A DNA stretch of 64,000 nucleotides from Theocolax elegans (taxonomy: Eukaryota > Arthropoda > Insecta > Hymenoptera > Cerocephalidae): NCBI GenBank assembly GCA_026168455.1, contig JANSJX010000008.1, forward strand, positions 930,001 to 994,000, written 5' to 3'. Below, piece after piece: positions 1 through 10,476 of the stretch; position 1 is the stretch's first letter, and each line of letters begins with the position of its first letter. The notes beneath the pieces are model-generated. The model saw nothing but the letters and a program-made list of their open reading frames with translations, did not search any database and was not told the DNA's origin. The position numbers and the translations under genes were made by a program.

Positions 1-1426
1 AAACATAAGTATGACTTTTTTTGTAAAATTTTCCGAACTTTTCATTAAAAATACTTCTAAAGACATAAATGTACGCTGTCACACTCTTGTAAGCCATTTA
101 AACCTTAAATAGTGAAAATCAGCAATTCTGCTCCGGACTCTGGTAACCTAATACTGTCTAAAAGATGTCTTTTTGTAGTCAGAAAATGCCTAAAAATTTC
201 CAGAGTGGGTCTAAATCATTAAGATCACTTATGGTCAAAATATCCGGGAAAAGTGCCCGAAATATTAATAGAAATGTATATTTGTTGCCTTATAACGATG
301 AATCTATTAGCATGATCATTGCAAAAAAATTTATACACTTACCTTGGAATGGTAGAAAAGTATCTCCACTTGTTTCAGTATCCATCTAATCCCCTGTAAG
401 CTGCTAAAATACAAATATTATTATAAAATTATAAAAAATTATTTTTAAACATTTATAATGCTGGATTTTTAGTTTTACATCCCTTACAAGAATTATAATA
501 CTAATCTGAATGATTACCATAAAAGTATAAACATTATTATTATTATTATTCAGCAATACATTGTTTAGATTTCACAAACTTGTCACTGTCACGTTATCAT
601 ATTATTCATTATAATTATATATCCGATTTATTTATATATCTTTTGTGTTAAATACGTATATTCAGTTATTGTAATAATGATGTTTATATATTTATAATAA
701 TCCTTCAGATTAGTATTATAATTCTTGTAAGGGATGTAAAACTAAAAATTCAGCATTATAAATGTTTAAAAATTAATTTTTTACATTTGTATAATAATAT
801 TTGTATTTTTAGCAGCTTACAGGGGATTAGATGGATACTGAAACAAGTGAAGATACTTTTCTACCACTCCAAGGTAAGTGCACAAATTTTTTTGCAATGA
901 TCATGCTAATAGATTCATTGTTATAAGGCAACAAATATACATTTCTATTAATATTTCGGGCACTTTTCCCGGATATTTTGACCATAAGTGATCTTAATGA
1001 TTTAGACCCACTCTGGAAATTTTTAGGCAGTTTCTGACTATAAAAGACATCTTTTAGACAGTTAGGTTACCAGAGTCCGGAGCAGAATTGCTGATTTTCA
1101 CTATTTAAGGTTTAAATGGCTTACAAGAGTGTGACAGCATACATTTATGTCTTTAAAAGTATTTTAATGAAAAGTTCGGAAAATTTTACAAAAAAGTCAT
1201 ACTTATGTTTTTAGTGAAAAATGCATCCCCTGGGAGCTAAAAATTCATGAAAATGGGCATATAATGCAAAAAAGTGCTAAAATGTCAACTTTGACTCTCT
1301 GTAACTTAAAATAATGGCCCAGAAAAAATCTGAAAAAATTCAGGAGAACTACTGGATACCTCTAAAACATATTCCCACATTTATAGCAATATTTATTTTT
1401 TTCATCTTCGATGTCACAGAGAACCA
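1..1426. mobile_element. Foldback (palindromic) DNA element, left end outside the window
   Basis: Positions 1-1208 form one long inverted repeat centred near 604: the opening bases return as their reverse complement at about 1140-1208, and most of both arms match. A unique right terminus follows, ending near 1426 with the reverse complement of TGGTTCTCTGTGACATC next to an (AT)n tract. By symmetry about 220 bp of the left arm lie outside the window. The terminus resembles that of the foldback at 47277-48320 (TGATTCTCTGTAAGATC), so the two belong to one family. No transposase reading frame is seen, so it is non-autonomous. Foldback structure is certain; the superfamily is unknown. Confidence 0.8.
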
Positions 1427-1544
1427 CCCATATATATATTTTTTATAAACTGGTTATTTTATAAAAAAATAAATTATTAAAAACAAAATTCTTAAACTAC
1501 ATTTTTTTACTTTATATAAATATATAGACGTGAAATAATGACGC

Positions 1545-1582
<38 letters not shown>

Positions 1583-2100
1583 AGTATTATATTATTCTTC
1601 GATTAATTTCTAACATAATTGTTTATTAAAAATATAATTATAGTAATTTTAACTGTAAATAAATATTTTTAAATACACATAATATTCATGAAATATTCAT
1701 AAAAATTGCAGTATATTACACTATATTTTTCTTGGTAGTTTTATAGTAATATTAAACTGTTTTCAGTGTATAAAATGCACATGGACGTATTAACGGAAAT
1801 ATACGGAAATCAGTATTTAGTTAATCCAGTGTGATTCATATAAGTGACTGATGGCATCGTTTATGTTGAGACATACGTTTTTAAAAGTAATGAAAACCAA
1901 AATATTTGTATAATGTTTATAATTATATATTATGTATTAATTGTTCAAAAAGTTACATTACAAAGTTACACTTGTGAAGCTGAACCTATATATTTAGTAA
2001 AAAGACTAATATTCCTCTTATCGTATATATTTGTTTTTTTTTCTTTACAGTACCGTCACTTACAATATTTAATTGTAATTTTATACTGGTAAATAAAATA
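1427..2100. other. AT-rich spacer without a gene
   Basis: A very AT-rich stretch with a (TA)n tract running into TGTGTG near 1548-1582. The only longer open frame (1844-2092 +) is biased toward I, Y and F codons, as expected of AT-rich noise, and resembles nothing known to me. Confidence 0.6.
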
Positions 2101-2104
2101 AACA

Positions 2105-2390
2105 TAATATAATAAATAAATATGTTGCACTGTTTAACCGAGTACACCGTAGAGAATCTCTTTTCAGAGCAGGATCCCAAGTTCGCGTAACCGAGAATGC
2201 TTGGCTCCGCGCGAGTGAAACTATGCGACCGCATTGCAGTTGGTTGAGGCTCCCTAAGCGGATAATGGTGACCAAGTACAACAGGGCACCAGGTCCTGGT
2301 GCATAGCTCAGAGATTGCGGCTTGGGTTCGACTGCCTCTAATCAACTGGACAAACCTCTGCGCCACCGAATCTATTCTTCCTCGCAACTT
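2105..2390 (-). mobile_element. SINE-like, tRNA-headed repeat (putative)
   Basis: A stretch of about 285 bp, clearly richer in GC than its AT-rich flanks. On the minus strand it starts near 2372 with GGTGGCGCAGAGG, a good Pol III A-box, followed about 30 nt later by CAGTCGAACCC, a degenerate B-box. An A-box/B-box head, a GC-rich body and an AT-rich tail (on the minus strand toward 2105) are the layout of tRNA-derived SINEs. The open frame through it (1986-2387 -) is not a recognisable protein. The family and exact ends are uncertain. Confidence 0.4.
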
Positions 2391-2562
2391 TTTTTTAGAA
2401 ATACAATTATAATCACTTACAATACGACATAATACGCGATATTATTTTTATTATGAAAAATCAGTTTTAATCACTAATGTCTCTGTATGGTGACATGTGG
2501 CGTGTGGTACTGATCTATAGCGAAAGTGACATTTGAGCAGAACCGCGTTGGCGGTGGGAAAG

Positions 2563-2603
2563 TTGGGGGGGACGGGGGGGTTTGGGGGGGCGGAGCCCCC
2601 CCG
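2563..2603 (+). other. G-quadruplex-capable tract fused to a G7/C7 hairpin
   Basis: Three runs of seven Gs (2565-2571, 2574-2580, 2584-2590) are separated by 2-3 bases. The last run can instead pair with seven Cs at 2596-2602 around a CGGAG loop. The tract borders the recombinase fragment at 2629-2874 and is probably part of the same mobile sequence. Confidence 0.6.
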
Positions 2604-2628
2604 CTTAAAAAAATGAAAAACCGTTAAT

Positions 2629-2874
2629 TTAACATTTAAATTTAAATTTTGTTGATATTTCGTTTAAATACAGTAATAAAACGGACTCTGCAAATGATTT
2701 CGTATTTCTTGTACTACGCCACTTTTTGAACTCATTGTAAACTTTTGTATATTTTTGTTTAGAAATATTTGGCAACGTATTCAAAGCTATTTCTTTTGCT
2801 GCTTCAAGCTATTCCGGTGGCACATCATCGAACACATCGTCACTATCACTGTCGACCCCACTTACTGATGTCAT
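2629..2874 (-). pseudogene. Crypton-like tyrosine recombinase fragment (N-terminal DNA-binding region)
   Basis: The minus strand from an ATG at 2874 reads about 81 codons to a TAA at 2629 with one internal TAG (after residue 22). The N-terminal part is acidic (SDSDDVFDDVPPE). The part after the TAG contains LNTLPNISKQKYTKVYNEFK and then KWRSTRNTKSFAESVLLLYL. That is the helical core-binding pattern at the N-terminus of Crypton/XerD-type tyrosine recombinases, with Y..VYNEFKKW and a following LLLYLNE helix. The catalytic C-terminal domain (R..H.R..Y) is absent. I infer a decayed, truncated transposase; recognition rests on pattern, not on a search. Confidence 0.5.
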
Positions 2875-3159
2875 CCTTATTCAGAACATATAAATACGTA
2901 TATATAGAGCCGCAAGTGAGACGTCAAAATTAAGATTGAAACTTTTAACATAAATATAAGATGTTGCTAAGTAACAAGACGTAAACAAATCGGCGTTCGA
3001 GTTACGTGCCCATATTCATACATATTGTATTGCGAAATGCTTTTTATGCAATTAGTATATAAAATTAATTAGGTTTTACTATCAGTTATTTAAGTATTTT
3101 ATATCAATAGAAAAGTGTCAAAAAAGAGGCTAAATAAAATTTCAATGAACGGTATTTGA

Positions 3160-4860
3160 ACCTGACAGATCTTTATATAGTTCCGGATTCTGGAGGCCTC
3201 TACTAATAACTGAAACATATTGTATTAGTTCAAATTTGATGTTAATTTTAGTTTATAAGCTACCTAGTAAAAATTTGAATCTAAGAACTAGGAATTAAAT
3301 ATTGGTAATAAGTACCTTGTGATCAAACGCCTTTCCTCCCATTTTAGTTAGCTCAAAACATTTATATAATGTATTCACCTTATACCGAAAAGTAAACTTC
3401 AAAATTCCTAAAGATAGGGATGGCCTTTTATCTGATTCTGAACTGATCTTTTTTTTTTATTATAAGCATTAAATCTTTACAGATTCATTAGCTACATATA
3501 AGAATAAATATACAAATATTCTGTTTATACATTTATATTACATCCTTTTAGAAATTTAACTATATAATGAAATGTGGTGACATTTGGTTCGTACATTAAA
3601 GAAGCCATGTTTATCGGAAATTGTAAACCTATTTGTTGCAGTTCTTTAATTAGTATCGCTCGCTGTGAGTCGAATAGTGAACATTGACAGACAATGTGAT
3701 CAATGCCTTGGTCATTTTGAGTGCACGAGCATTTGGGATCTTTCACTATACGCATGCAGGCGAGCGATGCTGCTATAGGTTATAATGCACAGAGCGGCAT
3801 CGATTGATCGTAACAATTACTTTTCTTGGGTATTTTGTTTTGCTAAACCAAGGAGTTGTCTGGTCTCTGTAATATAAATCAAAGTAATTTTTCCCTTTTG
3901 TTTCTCTACTTGATATGTTTGCAGTCTTAGTGTTACTATACATGATGGTTTTAAATATTTTGTAGAGATCAGAAGATACTCCTTGCTTTAGCTCCGTTTT
4001 TTCCATATTGATACCTTTATTCATATTGATTTCGGCAACTGCATTTTCATAGATTTTGAGATGAGATGGTAACCATAGAAAAAGTATTTGTCCACTTTTG
4101 TGTTAATAAATTCACTATACTTTTGTTTAATTTTAAATATGTCTAAGTTAGTTTTAATACTATTAGTTGGTCTTTGTAGTTCTTTTAAAAGAGATAAGGA
4201 ATCTGTGAAAATGCAGATGTAAGAATTTACATTGTTGAGTGCAATATCCATGGCGTCAATAATACTGATACATGCTGCAGTAAAATTCGATGTGTATAGA
4301 TTTAGTTTTGTACTGTTATACTTAAATGAAATTTAGGGCATGCACATCGTGATTGTATGGAATCAGGATTAAATTTCTTAAGTTTGTTTGTAAAGATCAT
4401 AGTTGGATTTTCGTATTTTATTTTATTTTTTAGTTTTCGTTCAATATTTTTATAATTTAATAATTTGTGTCCAAATTTAGTGTTAATTGGAATTGTGGTT
4501 AATAATTCGTTATATTCATATTGATACAAACTAAAATTGTTCGATTTGTGTAAGTTTACTAGAAAAGGCATAATTTCTAATAGACATGTTTCGAAGAAAC
4601 TTTTTCGTTTTTTAATGATCTGATCTGATTTATAATTAATTTATGTTATATTTCCAGTATTTACAAAGGTAAACGCGATTTTATTAGATTTTTCACTTAT
4701 TCATATTTAATGCAAATTTAATAGGACATCACTATAGAGTCAACCTTAATCTATATTTACAAGCTCAAAAATGGGAGAAAAGACGTTGTCATTGATAGGA
4801 TAAAAATTTGCACATTTTTCGCCTATTTTTTGCCGGTTCTATTGAAACAATCTATTTAAT
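3160..4860. repeat. Dispersed repeat interrupted by a LINE insertion (second copy at 17213-17660)
   Basis: The outer parts, about 3160-3445 and 4620-4860, match parts of an uninterrupted copy at 17213-17660. Shared strings include GAATCTAAGAACTAGGAATT (3278ff and 17217ff) and TATTTCCAGTATTTAC (4650 and 17402 regions). The inner 1.16 kb is the LINE fragment annotated separately. Ends and superfamily were not determined. Confidence 0.6.
3449..4612 (-). pseudogene. Truncated non-LTR retrotransposon (RNase H and C-terminal part)
   Basis: This is a degenerate 3' part of a LINE on the minus strand, split over several frames. From upstream to downstream: a segment ending near 4302; an RNase H-like stretch around 4320-4150 (AACISIIDAMDIALNN and then CIFTDSLSLLKEL, the usual TDS..AL pattern); a segment at 4024-3773 with residues typical of the region after RNase H; and a Cys/His tail at 3755-3525 (CSCTQNDQGIDHIVCQCSLF), the CxC...DHIVxxCxLF zinc-binding signature of Jockey/R1-type elements. 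Ten Ts at 3449-3458 are the poly-A tail on the minus strand. TGATCT occurs at both junctions (about 3444 and 4615), consistent with a target duplication. It is 5'-truncated, frameshifted and dead. Confidence 0.75.
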
Positions 4861-5394
4861 ACTTATTTAATGGAATACGATTTCTATCAGGGGTGACAAT
4901 TGAATAAATAACATTTTGGAATTTGAAAAATTTTCAATGTTGATTCAATTGTCATTGAAATTAACATTAAAATAACAAATACAACATATGTACCACAAAC
5001 TCTGTTCTTGAAAATTTTTTTTGCAACCAAGTCTGTTTTTTTGACATATTCTTATATTGATAAAATGCTTAAATAACTAAACGTATAAATTTAATTAATT
5101 TTATAGATATTTCATGTATAAATTTCTTTGTAAAACTGACATTATATACAAATCTTACAAAACGTCTAGATGAGATAAATAAATGTTTTCTCTTATAGAA
5201 TAGATATATCTATCAAAATTAAATTGTTAACGAAATTCTATATAGCCAATTTCTTTACGGAATGTCGATGTAACAAATATACGTAAATACATAAAAATAT
5301 TAATACATTTATGTTTATTTATATCGTTTCTTGATTTGTAGTAGCTCATCACAGAGAAAAAATAATTAAATTGTAATAGTAATTTTACATTACA
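4861..5394. other. AT-rich spacer, nothing recognised
   Basis: No open frame of interest, no inverted repeat and no RNA gene signature is visible between the repeat to the left and the palindromic element to the right. Confidence 0.6.
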
Positions 5395-5633
5395 CTACCC
5401 GCGTAAAAATATAAACTATTGCCACTATATTGCAGAGCAATGGGCAATAGTTATTGCAAACATATTGCCAATATGTTGCCGCGACCATTGGCAATGTATT
5501 GCCAACATACCGCCAAAAAGCATCCTCCCATATCTTTGCCAAATATTGGCAATAGTTACTATTTTATCATTTGTAAACTATTGCCAATATGTTGGCCATA
5601 TCTCATAAATTTAAAAAAAAAATAAAAAAAAAT

Positions 5634-5703
5634 ATTAGCCAGCCGCGGGATTCGAACCTTCGATCTTTAGATCCGAATGCTGGCTCTTTACCACTGAGCC
5701 ATT
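5634..5703 (-). ncRNA. tRNA-like Pol III unit, left arm of foldback
   Basis: On the minus strand: A-box TGGCTCAGTGGT with a 4-bp D stem (GCTC/GAGC), then B-box GGTTCGAATCC, then CGCGGCTGGCT, then a long T run (the terminator). The 5' bases do not pair with the 3' GCTGGCT to make an acceptor stem, and the anticodon arm is irregular. It is therefore a tRNA-derived promoter or SINE head, not a functional tRNA. Confidence 0.6.
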
Positions 5704-5842
5704 TTGTTATTTTGTTATCAAAAGTTAATTTCAGGTTATAAAGAACAGTTGAATTCATAAAATTTTGGACTTAGAAATTTTTTAACCAAACTTTCAACTG
5801 TTCTTTATAGCCTGAAATTAACTCTTAGTACCAAAATAACAA

Positions 5843-5909
5843 AATGGCTCAGTGGTAAAGAGTCAGCATTCGGATCTAAAGATTGAAGGTTCGAATCCCG
5901 CGGCTGGCT
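5843..5909 (+). ncRNA. tRNA-like Pol III unit, right arm of foldback
   Basis: Mirror copy of the unit at 5634-5703, reading outward to the right: A-box TGGCTCAGTGGT, B-box GGTTCGAATCC, then a T10-type terminator near 5913-5922. It differs from the left copy at a few bases (AGTC for AGCC; a T for a C before GAAGG). Confidence 0.6.
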
Positions 5910-6153
5910 AATATTTTTTTTTTATTTTTTTTTTTAAATTTATGAGATATGGCCAACATATTGGCAATAGTTTACAAATGATAAAATAGTAACTATTGCC
6001 AATATTTGGCAAAGATATGGGAGGATGCTTTTTGGCGGTATGTTGGCAATACATTGCCAATGGTCGCGGCAACATATTGGCAATATGTTTGCAATAACTA
6101 TTGCCCATTGCTCTGCAATATAGTGGCAATAGTTTATATTTTTACGCGGGTAG

Positions 6154-6433
6154 ATGATCAAAGCGCGCTACGCTCGCCGATGTTTGCATTTTTTCATTCC
6201 TTGACTTTATAACAAATACAACAACATTCACTCAACATTCACTCGAACGTTATTTTTATATTATGGATCGAAATCGTGATATTCACGTAATCTCGAGAAG
6301 ATCGAGTTTCAATATTTTTATTACGTAAAATAAAGATTATAAAATAATTATTACAATATGAAATTGTTAAATGTGTAGAATATCACTTTAATTGATCGAT
6401 CCGTTTTATTGTCTATGAAATTCCTTAACTTTC
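6154..6433 (-). other. 3' flank of the ionotropic receptor gene
   Basis: Two AATAAA signals on the minus strand lie 24 and about 112 nt past the receptor stop codon (6405-6410 and 6317-6322), so the mRNA probably ends around 6290-6390. The foldback element follows directly downstream. Confidence 0.45.
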
Positions 6434-7649
6434 CTAAAATTCATTGAGTATCTGATCCGCGTTCGATCGTTTCGATATTTTCTTAACGCGTCGAATCATG
6501 AAATTTCTGTAGTACTCGATAATCAATTCAACGAGAAAGAGTGTCAACGCGGTTCCGTAACCAATGGTCAACAAACCGAAGCAAAATTTCATTTGATGAA
6601 AACTTATTTTCTTAAAGTGCTTTTCCTCGGTGTCCTTTAAAACTCTTAAGGAATCGACGTCTATAATGAACTTAACGATCCCGCACTCGAATAGTCGATG
6701 ATAAATATTATTAAATGCATCGCGTAAAGGAAAATCGTCTCTGAAGGTAAGAACGTTGTATCGTCGAATTTTGCTGTCTTGAAACGTTTTCGTTTCAGCA
6801 CGATTGTACGGTATGAACGAGAGGGAGTAACAATCGGCAATGCAGGCTATTTTGCGTCCGGTGCTCAACATTGCCAAGCACTCCTCGAAATTGTCGAGAA
6901 TGACGATGTTGGTAACTTTTTTGACGTTAAAGTAGTACTGGACCAAATAATGTATCGTGTATATTTTGTAATCCAACGCGATCAAGTCATCGATTTTCTC
7001 GATGTGTATGTTGCGTATCGGAGCGGTTGTCAAAAAGGAACTGAGCTCACCGGACAGGTACAAGCTCAATATCATGCAGAACACCGTGAGGGTGATTAGT
7101 AAAATTTTCACGACCGACGTGGTACTCCGTTTGATCATCGATACGCCGACCAATGCGCGTAACAAATCGAGTAGCACGTCGATGTAGCTTATTTTCAAAA
7201 GATACGATAACGAGACTGTCATGATCGAACTGAATATTATTATAAATATGAAGATATTTATGGAAAACCAATTAAACACCTTTTCGGCCAATGTGATGTT
7301 CTCTTGTTGGATCACGTAGCACAACGCTGCCGGTATGAAACTGTTCATCTCGTTTTTCCACAAGTCACGCTCGTACTCGAACACGCTGTTCATGTCGTAC
7401 AGACCTTCGTGGAATTCGATTAAATCTTTATTCGGTACACCATCCATGCTGACCACGTGGGTTCTCGTCGTTACGTACTTCGTTAAGGTTATGTTCAACC
7501 TGTCAAAGATGGTTTTCCATATGAAACCTTGGATGCCGAAAATTCGAAAACCTATGCGCGAGGTCGTCAAACGTTTTTCCATTACTGTGCTCACGCGTAC
7601 CTTCAACGCGTAACCGGATACAGTGAACGTTTTGTCGAACACCAGACTG
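6434..7649 (-). CDS. Ionotropic receptor exon 3 (ligand-binding and channel domains)
   Basis: Begins after TTTTGCAG (phase 2). A second AG three bases on gives a NAGNAG acceptor, so isoforms with or without one Ser are possible. The exon carries S1, all three membrane segments, the pore loop and S2, and stops at 6434-6436. Confidence 0.85.
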
Positions 7650-10476
7650 CTGCAAAATGATTTTGAATCTGTGGAAGATAAGATTTTGCGTTAACTTTCG
7701 AACTAGCTAATATAGGAGAAATTGAATAAATATTATTCTACCAAATTTCAGATAAATAATATGGATGCGTAGGCAGTACCCCAAAAATTCTATGCAAGCT
7801 ATATATTTAAAACACTGAAAAAAAATCGGTATATAAGAACCTGTGCGAAAAAAATTTCTGAAAAATCGTTTTGTATTCTTGTGAAAAATCAAAATTGCTT
7901 AGTTTTAAAGTTCGCGTCATGTCTTGCTTTTTAATAAATTGTAACGTACCATTTGAATTTTAATATTTTAAGATTGTTTTAAACGACCGTCAGTCGAGGT
8001 AATGATTATGAATCTAAAATTTTATCAGTAACTTTAAATAAATTGATATACAATTTTTGTACATTAATTTCAGAGTTATTAGTCATTATTTATTAAGGGT
8101 ATAAGAGTCAAAAAAATTTTTCTTTTCTTTTCAATTTTTATGATCTATAACTTTCGAGGTATATTTTCAACAAGACAAAATCAATTTAACAATATCATTT
8201 TAACCAAAGTTATATACAGGAAAATGTATTTAAATTAGTTTTCAATTTTTGTACTTATTTAAAATTTTTTGTGATTATTCTTCAAAATTTACATTCTTCA
8301 AAAAAACGCACATATTGTCTTAAGAATCCTATTATTACACATTACGAGAAATAGATTTATACTGTATGGTAGATAAATTTTTTAAGAAGTTCATATTCTA
8401 TTATTATTCGTTTAACAAAGGAGTGTCACATCTCTGGATATTTATCAAAGGAGTATGTCCATGAAATATATCTATATGTATATATTGCATATATATTCAA
8501 TGTCCAAAATGAAACATTAACAGATAATTGTAAGTTTTTCCTTTATTTCCCCAAATTTTCTTTCTTTTATAATTGAATATTATGATTAAAAGTACACTAT
8601 AATGCATGATTTGAACGTTTTGGATGTTCATACACATATGCCCTGGTAGAAAATAGCGCAGATTCTGACCAGAATTTCTGGTCAACAAATGTTAAATTGG
8701 TGTATATCTAGAAATTCTGCAAATTTTCTGAAAAGGATTTCTAACAATATCTTATTTACAAAAATTTTTACCAGAAATTCTGACCAGAAATAGGCTCAAT
8801 TTTCTACCAGGGTGGGCATCCTTCTTTAGGATATGATTTTTCTACTAGAAAAATATATGAAGAAAGCCGGATTTGTAGACTCTACCATCCTTTTGCAGCA
8901 GAGTTTATAAGCTAATAACAATAAATTTCGCAATACATTTTTTTGAGCTTGGTTGCTTATAACTCTGAAACGTATAGTGCTACTAACAAATTTAAATCCG
9001 CAAGAAAGCTGGGTTCGATTAGATTGGATTTAAAGAAAATAAAGTTTAAACATCTTTATTTGGTCAAACAAGTTTTGAAAGAAATAATAATTTAACGGTA
9101 TTTTGGTGACAATTTCAAATTAAAAAAATTATTGATTTTTTATGACAAATTAATTCAAATTAATTACATCAAGATACTTGAGCTTCTTTTGTTTTAAATC
9201 TAATCTACTCGATCGCAGTTTTCTTTCGAACTTCAGTTTGATTATTTATCTTTTTCTGTTTCGTAGTTATAAGCAGCCAAAGTTAAAGATATTTTTCGCT
9301 TAATTTTTCATTATTTGCTTATACCATAGAAGAGGAGGTTAGTTTCTAACTCTGGATTTCATCATATTTTTATAGTAGACGTTATATCCTAAAGTTTGAT
9401 AAAAATCTGTTTTCCCGGAGATGCAACCCTCTCTTTGTAAGTTAAAAATTATAGAAAAATTATAAATAATCGTCCTTTTCTCAAAACTAGTAAAAAAAAT
9501 AAAAAGAAAACGTAAAAATTGTATAAATTCGTTCACCTACTGTAATTATATTGTCGTTTGAACACTATCAACGAATGATTGTTCCACTGTTTAAATTTCC
9601 CATGACGATTCCAACCTTCGGGAGCATAAGAATTATAAGGATTAAACACGAATAAAAAAATGTCCGTAGGTTCCTTGCGACACAAATACACGGCGGATAG
9701 TACGTTGAATTTCCAAATTAATTTGATGTAATCGTAAACATCCCCGCAGGTGTTTGAATCTCGAGTTCTCTCGATGAAGAATAAACCACTTGCGTTCCAC
9801 AAAACCGAATTTTTCAATTGATACATCGTCAGGTTGAGCGACGTCAAATTCTGTTCGAGGATAACAATTTTTTTCGCGGGTATCGGCTTGAATAATGGAT
9901 TCGACGTATTAATTCTGTAATTCTTGACTTTCGGCGTGTAATTTTCCACGCTCTCCGTTTCTTTGACACCTATAAGAATTCTCGTGCGTAGGTCGACACT
10001 TCCTTCCGACCCAACAAATTTGTAATTGCAGTCCGAATTTCTAGTCACAACGAGCAATTCATTTTTCTCGTTGAAACATTTGCCGATTATGTCCAACTAG
10101 AAATATGTAAATTTAATCAAACGGCGATAGTGATATTTGTAATATATAATCGTGCAATCTTGATCCTCAGACGTGCGGGGAAAATTGTACGATTAAATAT
10201 TACCATATATTATAGTTTAAAAATTACTTTGAAATAAAATTTATAATTTTTACATACACCATATAATATTACAAAGGTCACGATAATTTTTAATACAAAA
10301 CATTTTCCACCGTAAACGTGTATGAAACACAAAAGAAAATAAAATAGAATTACCGAAAAAATGGAAATATTACTGGTCGCATCATCCACGACAGGATCTC
10401 TAAATATCGTAGCCTCGCACAAATGTTTTATTATTACGACAGTCATTGCAACCCTATACTCGGTGATCGGTTTCAT
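6434..10476 (-). CDS. Divergent insect ionotropic receptor (IR family), complete three-exon gene
   Basis: A ligand-gated cation channel of the insect chemosensory IR family (relatives of ionotropic glutamate receptors), expected in dendrites of sensory neurons. Coding exons 10354-10476, 9537-10096 and 6434-7649 join to 632 aa. Residues 1-~230 are a poorly conserved extracellular part. The ligand-binding S1 lobe follows. TM1 is near residues 357-380 (FNWFSINIFIFIIIF). A pore loop leads into TM2 near 408-426, with SGELSSFLTT just after it, corresponding to the iGluR SYTANLAAF motif. The S2 lobe comes next, TM3 is near 583-605 (GYGTALTLFLVELIIEYY), and the tail is short and basic. Splice sites are GT-AG with consistent phases 0 and 2. 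The start is the first in-frame ATG (10476); Met11 is an alternative. I cannot name an orthologue; the canonical glutamate-binding residues are not evident, as in most divergent IRs. It is a single gene with no neighbouring paralogue. Confidence 0.85.
7650..9536 (-). other. Intron 2 of the ionotropic receptor
   Basis: AT-rich, with no internal exon that I can support. It carries one MITE (8641-8812). Short ORFs inside (7707-7892, 8497-8688, 9339-9536) are noise. Confidence 0.6.
8641..8812. mobile_element. 172-bp MITE with CCCTGGTAGAAAAT termini
   Basis: Perfect terminal inverted repeats CCCTGGTAGAAAAT at both ends, with internal variants of CCAGAAATTCTGACCAGAAA in both orientations. It lies within IR intron 2 and has no coding capacity. 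The TSD is unclear. Confidence 0.75.
9537..10096 (-). CDS. Ionotropic receptor exon 2
   Basis: Starts after acceptor TTTCTAG (10097-10103) with LDIIGKCFNEKNE and ends ...RQYNYS plus two bases before donor GTGAAC. It encodes the extracellular amino-terminal region (residues 42-227) with several N-glycosylation sequons (NLT, NAS, NHS, NYS). Confidence 0.8.
10354..10476 (-). CDS. Ionotropic receptor exon 1
   Basis: 41 codons from ATG at 10476 (context GCAATGAAA) to donor GTAATT after ...NISIFS, phase 0. The ORF continues past the donor into intron sequence, but the next exon reads on cleanly. Confidence 0.7.

Larger units (their letters stand above)
5395..6153. mobile_element. Palindromic foldback element carrying two divergent tRNA-like units
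   Basis: A near-perfect 759-bp inverted repeat centred near 5774. Both ends read CTACCCGCGTAAAAATATAA going inward. Each arm contains a cluster of TTGCCAAT/TTGGCAAT motifs, then a T-rich tract, then a tRNA-like unit pointing outward. Identical hypothetical peptides on opposite strands (5419-5625 + and 5908-6129 -) simply reflect the palindrome. No transposase is present. The arms are almost identical, so insertion or gene conversion was recent. Confidence 0.85.

Noticed and set aside
5419..6161. Two identical 68-73-residue ORFs on opposite strands
   Set aside because: They are the two arms of the palindromic foldback element translated separately, not a duplicated gene.
6779..7613. Plus-strand and alternative-frame ORFs across the ionotropic receptor exon 3
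   Set aside because: Shadows of the receptor reading frame, which has full domain support on the minus strand.
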